Shown: piece by piece, positions 19,339 to 26,876 of the stretch | Position numbering within the stretch: the stretch's first letter is position 1 | Layout: every line of letters starts with the position of its first letter | Assembly: GCF_036867135.1 (NCBI RefSeq) | Contig: NZ_JBAJIJ010000001.1 | Coordinates: 1,860,001-1,924,000 of the forward strand | DNA length: 64,000 bases | Direction: 5' to 3' | From: Aeromicrobium sp. Sec7.5 | GTDB taxonomy: Bacteria; Actinomycetota; Actinomycetes; Propionibacteriales; Nocardioidaceae | Made by a program: the position numbers and the translations under genes | The notes under the pieces: model-generated | Told to the model about the DNA's origin: nothing | Databases searched by the model: none | What the model saw: the letters and a program-made list of their open reading frames with translations, nothing else

Positions 19339-20439
19339 ATGAGCAGCAACCGGCCGGGTCTGGAGGACCTGAGTGGCATCGCGCGTGACCGCGCGATGGC
19401 CGAGGCCTGCGAGTGGCTGGCGATGCTCGACTACCGCGACGGCGAGCTCGACCGCATCGAGGCCTCCGACGCCAGCCCGATGCGCAAGGTCATCGAACGG
19501 TCCACCATCGCGGTCGAGATCGGGCTGCACCTCAACCTCTCCGAGGGCCAGGTCATCGATCGACTCGCCGCCGGCGACCGGCTGCGCTGCCAGACACCAC
19601 GGGTCTGGTTGATGTTCCAGCGCGGGGTCCTCGACGCCGCCCGCGTGCGTGAGATCTCCCTGGCCGTGCGCCGACTCGAGCGCCCCGAGTCCTCCGACCG
19701 TCTCGACACCCAGGTCGTGTCCTACGCGGCCACGCACACGCTCACCGAGCTGCGCTCCTGGCTGCGCCGGTTCGTCTCACGGGTCGAGGCCGACCTGGCC
19801 GTCGAGCGCGCCAACGCCGAACGCGAGCTGCGGCACGTCGACGTCGTGCAGGCCGACGACGCCATGGCCTGGCTCAACGCCTACCTCCCCGCCCACGAAG
19901 CAGCCGCGATCGCCACCCGGCTGCGCAAGGCCGCGAAGGCCGCCCGCGCCGCCGGTGACGAACGCACCCAGGCCCAGCTCCAGGCCGAGCTGCTCACCGA
20001 ATGGACCCTCACCGCTGAGGAGTCCCAGACCGCCCGCGGCCGAGGGCTCGCGATCGACATCGCCGTCACCCTCGACGCGAAGGTCGCCGCCGGCGCCGAG
20101 CCCGGTCACGCCGAAGCGGCCGACGGGTCCTGGGAGGTCCCTGCCGAGTGGCTGCTCGACTCGGCCGTCGAGGGCGACGCCCTCTGGCACCGATTGCTGA
20201 TCGAACCGATCACCGGCAACACGCTGGCCCACTCGTGCAGCTGCCTCAGCCAACCCTCAGCCACGGGGCGGGCGAAGCCCGCCTGCCGGGCCGTGGCGAG
20301 CTCCAGCGAGCTACGGGTTGAGCGCGAGGAACGAGCGCGGCCCGGCACCACCGAGAACCCTGGCCCGACGGACCCACGTCGGGCGACAACCTCGATCCCC
20401 GCTGCCGCGGAGACCATGCCCGCAAGGGCCATGGCGTGA
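19339..20439 (+). pseudogene. DUF222 (13E12 repeat) protein lacking its HNH domain
   Basis: The first about 285 residues are a typical DUF222 domain (MLDYRDGELDRIE, LSEGQVIDRLAAGDRL, VDVVQADDAMAWLNAYLPA, LLIEPITGNTLAHS). In this family LIEPITG is followed directly by a C-terminal HNH nuclease. Here the frame instead runs into low-complexity sequence (SATGRAKPACRAVASSSELR). That sequence is encoded by a GC-rich palindromic stretch from 20267, and the frame stops at 366 aa without an HNH motif. I read this as a truncated gene, probably disrupted by a small palindromic element. It has no ribosome site at ATG 19339. A shorter domain-only protein may still be made. Confidence 0.72.
20267..20283. 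repeat. Perfect hairpin inside the degenerate DUF222 3' end
   Basis: GGCGGGC and GCCCGCC form a perfect 7-bp stem around a GAA loop. Imperfect inverted and direct echoes follow (GAGCTCCAGCGAGCT and GAGCGCGAGGAACGAGCGC, to about 20340). The layout is like a REP or small palindromic mobile element. It marks the point where the DUF222 similarity ends. Confidence 0.6.
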
Positions 20440-20598
20440 TCGACGACGTCCTCCGACGCCTCCACCAGATCGAGCAGACACCACCGAACCGACACCGGCT
20501 CGCGCCCTACCGACCCGACCCGGTCGCCAAAGAGCTCGCGCACCGCCTCGCCCACCGCACCGACGACGACCTCCTCGCCACAGACAGCGAACTCGCCG

Positions 20599-20617
20599 CT
20601 TGAGCGGGGCGCTCAAG
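20599..20617. terminator. Perfect stem-loop upstream of the GNAT gene
   Basis: CTTGAGCG, a GGG loop and CGCTCAAG form an 8-bp perfect stem. There is no T-run, but it could end transcription from the DUF222 remnant before the GNAT promoter at 20622. Confidence 0.45.
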
Positions 20618-20633
20618 ACCGTAGGCTGAGCCG

Positions 20634-21071
20634 GTGCCGAGCCTCCACCTCACCGACGGCAGGTCACTGACCGGTGCCGAGGTGCACGCGATCTGGACCA
20701 TCCGCGACCTCGTCTTCAACGTCGAGCAGCGCTGCGAGGACGCCGACCCCGACGCGGTCGACCTCGAGCCGACCACGACACACCTCTGGTACGCCGACAA
20801 CGGAGGCATCACGAGCTACCTGCGCACCTACGTCACCGCCGACGGGGTGCGCCACGTGGGTCGCGTGTGCACCCGGCGCGACGCCCGCGGCGCCGGGCTG
20901 TCGGGCAGCCTCCTGCGCGAGGTGCTGGACCGCTGGGGCCACGCCAGGATCGATCTGGGCGCGCAGGCCTACCTGCACGACTGGTACGCCGGCTTCGGTT
21001 TCGTCCAGGACGGTGAGCCCTACGTCGACGCCGGCATCGACCACGTGCCGATGACCCGCGTCCCCCGCTGA
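20634..21071 (+). CDS. GNAT family N-acetyltransferase, ElaA-like
   Basis: A 145-aa acetyltransferase of unknown substrate. The ElaA-type opening IWTIRDLVFNVEQRCEDAD, VGRVCTRRDARGAGLSGSLL (acetyl-CoA binding loop) and AQAYLHDWYAGFGF match that subfamily closely. The start is GTG 20634. TAGGCT (20622-20627) lies exactly 6 nt upstream, so it is probably leaderless. It stands alone on this strand. Confidence 0.87.
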   Translation: MPSLHLTDGRSLTGAEVHAIWTIRDLVFNVEQRCEDADPDAVDLEPTTTHLWYADNGGITSYLRTYVTADGVRHVGRVCTRRDARGAGLSGSLLREVLDRWGHARIDLGAQAYLHDWYAGFGFVQDGEPYVDAGIDHVPMTRVPR

Positions 21072-21120
21072 CCCAGACGCGGCAGGGGTGCCGGGCCCCG
21101 GGCGGCGAGGTCGAGCCCGT

Positions 21121-21966
21121 TCAGCTCTCGGTGAGCTCTTCCGCCGGGTCGCCACCGCCGGACTCGCCGTCCTCGTCCTCGCTGTCGTCGTCGGAGCTCG
21201 ACTCCTCCAGGTCCTCGTCGGCGCCGAAGGACTCGACCGCGGACGACAACGCGTCCTCCTGGGACGACTCGGCCTCGTTGAGGGCCAGCTCGGCCGCGCC
21301 GTACTGCTCGGTGAACTCGAAGGAGTACGACTGGCCGCCGTCGAGCGACGCCGCCGTCTGGTTCAGGTTGTCGAGCACGAACTGCAGCGCGGCGGACGTG
21401 AGCTCCGCCGCCTCCTCGTAGCCCTCCGGCACCTCGACGGCCTCGAAGGTGTCCTTGACCGCCTGCATCCCCGGGATCGAGGAGTCGCGCACGGGCTGGC
21501 CGCTCGAGAACGGACCCGGACCCAAGAGCTCGCCCGGCGTCCCGCGATCGAGCGCGACGGCGACGGCGTCCTGGAACTCGGTGGCTGCCAGGCGATCCTC
21601 GGCCAAGGACTCCAGGACGTCGAGGTCGTCGGAGATCTCCTGCTCGACCTTCGCTGCCGCGGCGTAGTCGCCGGAGTTCTCACGCCCGTACTCGGGCGCG
21701 TCTCCGATCGACGGCACGGCATCCTTCGCCTCGGCGATCGCGTCGAGGACGGACTCGTCGTCCGACAGCTCGTCGTCGATGACCGACGCCTGGTCCTCGC
21801 GGAAGGTCGCGACCTCGGCGAGGTAGTCGTCGGCGGCACGGTCGGCCGCAGCGATGTCGTTCTGGTGGTTCTGGTGGATCACGAGGACCGCGGTCGTGAC
21901 CGCGATGCCAGCCAGGACGACCACTCCCAGGACGGAGAAGAGGATGATCTTCGCGCGCGTGCTCAT
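21121..21966 (-). CDS. Membrane-anchored extracytoplasmic protein (paralogue 1)
   Basis: A 281-aa protein with a single N-terminal membrane helix (IILFSVLGVVVLAGIAVTTAVL) and a helical, acidic extracytoplasmic domain. The last about 35 residues are almost all Asp, Glu, Ser and Gly. Near residue 215 it has SYSFEFTEQYGAAELAL, which matches NYSFSYGEQLAIAAEGV in the neighbouring 22064-22816 product. The two therefore look like tandem paralogues. No known domain is recognised. ATG 21966 has no strong ribosome site. Confidence 0.7.
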   Translation of the reverse strand: MSTRAKIILFSVLGVVVLAGIAVTTAVLVIHQNHQNDIAAADRAADDYLAEVATFREDQASVIDDELSDDESVLDAIAEAKDAVPSIGDAPEYGRENSGDYAAAAKVEQEISDDLDVLESLAEDRLAATEFQDAVAVALDRGTPGELLGPGPFSSGQPVRDSSIPGMQAVKDTFEAVEVPEGYEEAAELTSAALQFVLDNLNQTAASLDGGQSYSFEFTEQYGAAELALNEAESSQEDALSSAVESFGADEDLEESSSDDDSEDEDGESGGGDPAEELTES

Positions 21967-22063
21967 GGCAGAACGGTGGCCGGACGCTCAGGTGGTGTCA
22001 AACTCAACCGGCGTCCCGGGGACCTCTCCCCATCGGCGGTTCGGCACTCGCCGGGTCCGACCC

Positions 22064-22816
22064 TCACGCGGGCAGCACGGCGTCGACCGCGGTCGCGAGC
22101 TCGGCGTCGACCGTGAGTCCGTACAGACGAACCCCTTCGGCGGCGATCGCCAGCTGCTCGCCGTAGCTGAACGAGTAGTTCTGCCCCAGTGCCGCGAACG
22201 CCACCAGCAGCTCGCACTGGTCGATCACGTTCTGCACGGCAGCCGTCACGGTCCGGGCCAGCTCCTCCTGCCCGCCCGGGACCGGAACTGCCGCGAGGTC
22301 CGCGAGCGCGTCCTCGTAGGCCGGGATCACCTCGCGCTCGACGACCGCGGTGTCGCGGATCGTCGACGACCCGGTGATCGTCTCGATGCGGAGGGCCAGT
22401 GCCGTGTCGGCGGCCGCGATGAAGGTGCGGGCCACCGCGACGCGGCCGAGCACGTCGACCAGCTCCACGTACGGGTCGGCGAGCGTGGCCTCGAGGTACT
22501 GGGCGTCGCGGTACTCCGACGACAGCTCGGCACCCTCACCGTCGACCGGGGGAAGGCGCGGTGGGTCGTCGAGCCGCGCCTGCACCTGGGCCTGGAGGTC
22601 GGCGGGCGGGCCGTCGCGTCCGGCCAGGACGATCTCCGCCAGCTCGCCGCGGTAGCGCTCGACCTGCTCCACGAACTCGGCGGCGACCGCGTCGGCCTCG
22701 TCGCCGGCCCGCACCTGACGCTGCTGCTCGACGATCACGAGCGCGCCCACCACCGCGACGACGAGCACCGTCACGATCACCGGCAGGACGATCGCGAGCC
22801 GTCTCCATCTCGTCAT
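22064..22816 (-). CDS. Membrane-anchored extracytoplasmic protein (paralogue 2)
   Basis: A 250-aa protein with an N-terminal membrane helix (LAIVLPVIVTVLVVAVVGALVIV) after a basic MTRWRR start. A mostly helical outside domain follows. Overall design, helix positions and the NYSFSYGEQ segment near the C-terminus resemble the downstream gene at 21121-21966. It lacks that paralogue's acidic tail. It lies 21 nt downstream of cimA, so it may be read through from that promoter. The function is not recognised. Confidence 0.68.
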   Translation of the reverse strand: MTRWRRLAIVLPVIVTVLVVAVVGALVIVEQQRQVRAGDEADAVAAEFVEQVERYRGELAEIVLAGRDGPPADLQAQVQARLDDPPRLPPVDGEGAELSSEYRDAQYLEATLADPYVELVDVLGRVAVARTFIAAADTALALRIETITGSSTIRDTAVVEREVIPAYEDALADLAAVPVPGGQEELARTVTAAVQNVIDQCELLVAFAALGQNYSFSYGEQLAIAAEGVRLYGLTVDAELATAVDAVLPA

Positions 22817-22837
22817 GGCCGTCTCACGCCGAGGCCG

Positions 22838-24457
22838 TCACGAACCCGCAGGGGCCACTCCGTGCGCCCGCAGACCGTAGGTCAGGGCGTCCGTGAGGGC
22901 GATCCAGGAGGCCTCGATCATGTTGGCGCCGACGCCGACCGTGACCCAGGAGTCCTTGCCGTCGGAGGTCTCGATGAGCACCCGCGTGACGGCGTCGGTG
23001 CCGTGACCCTGGTCGAGGATCCGGACGCGGAAGTCGGTCAGGTGGAACTGCACGACGTCCGGGTACACCTGCTCGATCGCCAGGCGCAGGGCGTGGTCGA
23101 GGGCGTTGACGGGGCCGTTGCCCTCACCGATCACCGCCAGCCGCTGGCCTCCGGCGACGATCTTGACGGTGGCCTCCGCCAGCGCGCCCTCGCGCAGCCC
23201 ACTCGACTCGGCGATGACCCGCCAGGACTCGATGTCGAAGTAGCGCGGCCGGGCTCCCTCGACCTCCTCGACCAGCAGCAGCTCGAACGAGGCGTCCGCC
23301 GCCTCGAAGGTGTAGCCGGACTGCTCGAGCTCCTTGACGCGGTCGGTCAGCCGCGCGAGCCGCGCGGGGTCGTCGGTGAGGTCGAACCCCAGCTCGCGTC
23401 CCTTGAGCTCGATCGTCGCGCGTCCGGCCATCTCCGAGACCAGCAGTCGCATGTCGTTGCCGACCAGGGCCGGGTCGATGTGCTGGTACAGGTCGGGGTC
23501 GACACGGATCGCGCTGGCGTGCAGGCCCGCCTTGTGCGCGAACGACGAGACGCCGGTGTACGGCTGGCGGGCGAGCGGCGGATAGTTGGTGATCTCGGAG
23601 ACGGCGTGCGCGATGCGCGTCGCCTCCGCGAGCCGGCCCGCCGGCAGCACCGGTCGCCCGAGCTTGAGCTCGAGATTGGCGACGCACGTCACGAGGTCGG
23701 CGTTGCCCGTGCGCTCCCCGTACCCGTTCAGGCAGCCCTGCACGTGCGTGACTCCCGCGAGGACCGCCGCCATCGAGTTGGCGACCGCGCAGCCGGTGTC
23801 GTTGTGCGCGTGGATGCCCAGCCGGGCGCCCGTCGCGGCCAGCACGTCGCCGACCACGTCGGTGACCTGGTGCGGCAGCATGCCGCCGTTGGTGTCGCAC
23901 AGCACGGCGACCTCGGCGCCGGCCTCCGTGGCGGCGCCGACGACCTCCAGGGCGTAGGCGCGGTTGGCGAGGTAGCCGTCGAAGAAGTGCTCGAGGTCGA
24001 CGAAGACCCGCTGCCCCTCCGCCCGCAGGTGCGAGACCGTGTCGCGCACCATCGCGAGGTTCTCCTCGAGGGTCGTGCGCAGGGCCAGCTCCACGTGGCG
24101 GTCGTGGCTCTTCGCCACCAGGGTCACGACCGAGGCGCCGGACTCCCGCAGTGCCGCCACGAGCGGGTCGTCACCCGCCACCGCTCCGGCTCGACGCGTG
24201 GCCCCGAACGCGGCGAGCGTCGCGTGCTGCAGCTCGAGCTCCTTGGCCGCCAGCGCGAAGAACTCGGTGTCCTTGGGGTTCGATCCCGGCCAACCGCCCT
24301 CGATGTAGCCCACGCCGAGGTCGTCCAGGTGCCGCGCGATGTGCATCTTGTCCTGCACGGAGAGGTTGAGACCCTCCTGCTGGGCGCCGTCGCGCATCGT
24401 CGTGTCGTAGACGTGGAAGGTGGGATCGGGAGCGTGGGGGTCGGGTGCGGCGGTCAT
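22838..24457 (-). CDS. cimA: (R)-citramalate synthase
   Basis: Condenses pyruvate with acetyl-CoA to citramalate, starting the threonine-independent route to 2-ketobutyrate and isoleucine. The 539-aa DRE-TIM enzyme has YDTTMRDGAQQEG (DRE motif), GIHAHNDTGCAVANS, QGCLNGYGERTGNADL and a C-terminal LeuA allosteric domain (LTDFRVRILD, GVGANMIEASWIALTD). Those features and the GWPGSNPKD text are of the CimA type and not plain LeuA. ATG 24457 has GAAGGAAC just upstream. It lies downstream of a leader peptide and terminator (24476-24579), indicating attenuation by branched-chain aminoacyl-tRNA. Confidence 0.9.
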   Translation of the reverse strand: MTAAPDPHAPDPTFHVYDTTMRDGAQQEGLNLSVQDKMHIARHLDDLGVGYIEGGWPGSNPKDTEFFALAAKELELQHATLAAFGATRRAGAVAGDDPLVAALRESGASVVTLVAKSHDRHVELALRTTLEENLAMVRDTVSHLRAEGQRVFVDLEHFFDGYLANRAYALEVVGAATEAGAEVAVLCDTNGGMLPHQVTDVVGDVLAATGARLGIHAHNDTGCAVANSMAAVLAGVTHVQGCLNGYGERTGNADLVTCVANLELKLGRPVLPAGRLAEATRIAHAVSEITNYPPLARQPYTGVSSFAHKAGLHASAIRVDPDLYQHIDPALVGNDMRLLVSEMAGRATIELKGRELGFDLTDDPARLARLTDRVKELEQSGYTFEAADASFELLLVEEVEGARPRYFDIESWRVIAESSGLREGALAEATVKIVAGGQRLAVIGEGNGPVNALDHALRLAIEQVYPDVVQFHLTDFRVRILDQGHGTDAVTRVLIETSDGKDSWVTVGVGANMIEASWIALTDALTYGLRAHGVAPAGS

Positions 24458-24475
24458 GGTGTTCCTTCGGCCAAC

Positions 24476-24502
24476 AAAAAAGCCCCCCGGGGATCGGGAG
24501 GC
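24476..24502 (-). terminator. cimA attenuator terminator
   Basis: On the minus strand GCCTCCC, a 7-nt loop and GGGGGGC form a 7-bp stem (one G-U pair) followed by six T residues. It lies between the leader peptide stop (24523) and the cimA ribosome site, where an attenuator terminator is expected. Confidence 0.8.
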
Positions 24503-24522
24503 GGCGCGCTGGTTCCTGTCGG

Positions 24523-24579
24523 TCAGGACCCGGCGCGCCCGGCAATGATGATGACGGTGGTCGTCGTGGGGCTCGTCAC
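24523..24579 (-). CDS. cimA leader peptide (18 aa)
   Basis: GTG 24579 encodes MTSPTTTTVIIIAGRAGS before TGA. The run Val-Ile-Ile-Ile (GTC ATC ATC ATT), after four Thr codons, would stall a ribosome when charged tRNA-Ile or tRNA-Val is scarce. That stalling should prevent the terminator at 24476-24502 and let RNA polymerase reach cimA. The start lies 8 nt after a TAGACT -10, so the leader is probably translated from a leaderless 5' end. Confidence 0.8.
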   Translation of the reverse strand: MTSPTTTTVIIIAGRAGS

Positions 24580-24587
24580 GGTTCCTG

Positions 24588-24616
24588 AGTCTAGACTTCG
24601 AGCCGATGCTTGCCAA
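24588..24616. promoter_or_regulatory. Divergent promoter pair with palindromic -10 element
   Basis: AGTCTAGACT (24588-24597) is a perfect 10-bp palindrome giving TAGACT on both strands. On the minus strand it pairs with TTGGCA (24611-24616) at 17-bp spacing and drives the cimA leader. On the plus strand the same element lies 8 nt before ATG 24606. Distances from -10 to the first start codon are 8 nt in both directions. No plus-strand -35 is obvious. Confidence 0.65.
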
Positions 24617-24635
24617 GACGGGACCGAACCGATGA
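24606..24635 (+). CDS. Possible short upstream ORF (9 aa) coupled to 24632 gene
   Basis: ATG 24606 encodes MLAKTGPNR and stops at a TGA that overlaps the next gene's ATG as ATGA. With TAGACT 8 nt upstream, it would be the first codon of a nearly leaderless transcript. The main gene at 24632 has no ribosome site of its own, so re-initiation after this uORF is a plausible way to translate it. It is short, so chance cannot be excluded. Confidence 0.4.
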   Translation: MLAKTGPNR

Positions 24636-25327
24636 CCGTGCCTGTGCCCGACGTCCGTCACAGCGTTCACGCGGTGGTGACCGCCGTGCCGCTCGAGCCG
24701 GTCGAGCCGGTGCCGGTGCCCCTGCCGACCGTCGCGCTCCTGCGGCGCTTCGGTGCCGACGCCGACCAGCTCGCCGCGTTCGAGGCGCGGACGCACGCGC
24801 GGGTGCTGCACCGGTCCGGGTCGGTCGCGTCCGCCCGGGCCGACGCCGTCGCCGCCCGTCTCGAGGCGCTCACGCTGGCGGCGCAGCACGACGGGCTCGT
24901 CGTCGACCTCGCGGTGCCCCGCCTCGTCACGCACACGGTCGACGAGACCGACCCCCACGCACCTCGTCAGTGGGTCGCGCTCGACGTCGACGACGTCCGG
25001 GCCACGGGATCCGACGTCGTGTCGCACGGGCTGGCCACCTTCGGCCTGCCCGAGATCCGATGCGCCGACGTGCCGCTCATCGCGCTGGCGGCGACGATCG
25101 CGGTCCTGACGGGCCTGACGCACCGGTTGCTCGCCGAGTGGCCGGACAACGACCCGGTGGGTGCCGCCACGGTCACCCTCGCCGACGTCGCCGATGCGCT
25201 CGGCGAACCGGCCCCTCCGCGCGACCCCGCGGCGGAGGGCGGCTACGGCGTCGACGTCGCGCTCGCGCTGGTGGGCGACGAGCTCGTGGTGACGATCGAG
25301 GGCGACGCCGTGGCCCTCTTCACCTGA
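24632..25327 (+). CDS. Hypothetical protein
   Basis: A 231-aa soluble protein with no signal peptide or membrane helix and no family I recognise. The sequence is rich in Val, Ala and Asp. It contains VPLPTVALLRRFGADADQLAAFEARTHARVL near the N-terminus, LVTHTVDETDPHAPRQWVALDVDDVRA in the middle and a C-terminal beta-rich VVTIEGDAVALFT. Codon use and GC match the neighbours. ATG 24632 is chosen because the frame opens there and couples with the uORF. Its 3' end overlaps the aspA stop by 8 nt, tail to tail. Confidence 0.65.
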   Translation: MTVPVPDVRHSVHAVVTAVPLEPVEPVPVPLPTVALLRRFGADADQLAAFEARTHARVLHRSGSVASARADAVAARLEALTLAAQHDGLVVDLAVPRLVTHTVDETDPHAPRQWVALDVDDVRATGSDVVSHGLATFGLPEIRCADVPLIALAATIAVLTGLTHRLLAEWPDNDPVGAATVTLADVADALGEPAPPRDPAAEGGYGVDVALALVGDELVVTIEGDAVALFT

Positions 25328-26753
25328 CCGGCGGCTTCGGGCCCAGGTTCGCCAGCGTCTCGGGCCGCAGGATCCGCTGGAGCTGCTCGGGCGGGAGCAG
25401 ACCCTTCTCGAGGACCAGCTCCGCGACACCGCGCCCCGTCGCCAGCGCCTCCTTGGCCACGAGCGTCGCGGCCTCGTAGCCGATGAAGGGGTTGAGCGCC
25501 GTCACGAGGCCGATCGACCGCTCGACCTCGGCACGCAGGTGCCCCACGTTCGCCGTGATGCCGTCGACGCACCGCTCGGCGAGCACCTCGATGGCCTGCT
25601 CGAGCCGGGAGATGCCGGCGGCCAGCGAGAAGCAGATCACCGGCTCGAACGCGTTGAGCTGCAGCTGCCCGGCCTCGGCCGCCATCGACACCGTCACGTC
25701 GTGGCCGATGATCTGGAAGGCCACCTGGTTCACGACCTCGGGGATCACGGGATTGACCTTGCCCGGCATGATGCTCGATCCCGCCTGGACGGCCGGCAGG
25801 TTGATCTCGCCGAACCCGGCTCGCGGTCCCGACGACAGCAGGCGCAGGTCGTTGCAGATCTTCCCGAGCTTGACCGCGACCCGCTTGAGGGTGCCGGACA
25901 CCTGCACGAACGCCCCGCAGTCCTGCGTCGCCTCGATCAGGTCGACTGCCGTCTCGAGCGGCAGGTCGGTGATGACGCGCAGGTGGGAGCACGCGATCTC
26001 GACGTAGCCCACCGGTGCGTTCAACATCGTGCCGATCGCCGTGGCGCCGAGGTTGATCTCGTGCAGCAGGGCCACGGCCTCCGACAGCCGCGCGCGGTCC
26101 TCGGTCAGCATCTGCGCGTACGTGCCGAACTCCTGACCGAGGGTCATCGGGACGGCATCCTGCAGCTGGGTTCGGCCCATCTTGAGCACGTCGTGGAACT
26201 CCAGCGCCTTGCGGGCGAAGGACTCCTCCAGCCGCGCCATCGCGGCGAGCAAGTCGCGTGCGGCCAGGATGATCGAGATCTTGACGGCCGTCGGGTACAC
26301 GTCGTTGGTCGACTGACTCAGGTTGACGTGCTCGTTGGGGTGCAGGACGTGGTGGTCGCCCCGGGCGTGGCCCATGATCTCGAGGGCGCGGTTCGCGATG
26401 ACCTCGTTGGCGTTCATGTTGGTCGAGGTCCCCGCACCGCCCTGGATCACGTCGACCACGAACTGGTCGTGCCACTGGCCGGCCCGGATCTCCTCGCAGG
26501 CATCGCGGATCGCCTCGAACCGGGCGTCGTCGAGCAGCCCGAGCTGGTGGTTGGCGAGCGCGGCGGCCTCCTTGACCGAGGCCAGCGCCTCGACCAGGTA
26601 GGGGCTCTCGGAGATCGGGATGCCGGTGATGGGAAAGTTCTCGAGGGCGCGCAGGGTGTGCACGCCCCAGTAGACCTCCGCCGGCACGTGACGCTCCCCG
26701 ATCAGGTCGTGCTCGAGTCGCGTCACCGGTGCCTCAGGTGTGATGTGCGTCAT
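25320..26753 (-). CDS. aspA: Aspartate ammonia-lyase
   Basis: Reversibly deaminates aspartate to fumarate and ammonia. The 477-aa fumarase/aspartase-superfamily enzyme has the signature GSSIMPGKVNP, TSTNMNANEVIANRA, HPNEHVNLSQSTND (catalytic region) and KMGRTQLQDAVPMTLGQEFG. RHVPAEVYWGVHTLRALENFPI near the start is typical of aspartase. Class II fumarase is the main alternative. ATG 26753 has a TCTGAT -10-like box (26760-26765) 6 nt upstream and no ribosome site. Confidence 0.88.
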   Translation of the reverse strand: MTHITPEAPVTRLEHDLIGERHVPAEVYWGVHTLRALENFPITGIPISESPYLVEALASVKEAAALANHQLGLLDDARFEAIRDACEEIRAGQWHDQFVVDVIQGGAGTSTNMNANEVIANRALEIMGHARGDHHVLHPNEHVNLSQSTNDVYPTAVKISIILAARDLLAAMARLEESFARKALEFHDVLKMGRTQLQDAVPMTLGQEFGTYAQMLTEDRARLSEAVALLHEINLGATAIGTMLNAPVGYVEIACSHLRVITDLPLETAVDLIEATQDCGAFVQVSGTLKRVAVKLGKICNDLRLLSSGPRAGFGEINLPAVQAGSSIMPGKVNPVIPEVVNQVAFQIIGHDVTVSMAAEAGQLQLNAFEPVICFSLAAGISRLEQAIEVLAERCVDGITANVGHLRAEVERSIGLVTALNPFIGYEAATLVAKEALATGRGVAELVLEKGLLPPEQLQRILRPETLANLGPKPPVR

Positions 26754-26790
26754 ATCTCGATCAGACCACAGGTCCGAACCACTGCCACGA

Positions 26791-26822
26791 CCCGACACGG
26801 GAACAGGCCCGACACGGGAACA
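26791..26822. repeat. 15-bp tandem direct repeat in the aspA upstream region
   Basis: CCCGACACGGGAACA occurs at 26791-26805 and 26808-26822, 17 bp apart, between aspA and the divergent 26877 gene. It may be a regulator binding site on one face of the helix (period about 1.6 turns) or a small duplication. Confidence 0.55.
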
Positions 26823-26876
26823 TCGGGGCCGCACGGCGCCTCTGACTCCATGACCATCCCAGACCGGAGGCTTCAC

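Noticed and set aside
20436-20603. Possible 55-aa ORF (VIDDVLRRLHQIEQ...) after the DUF222 gene
   Set aside because: It has only a GTG start with weak ribosome site. The frame is open upstream into text resembling a decayed nuclease, so it is more likely a remnant than a gene.
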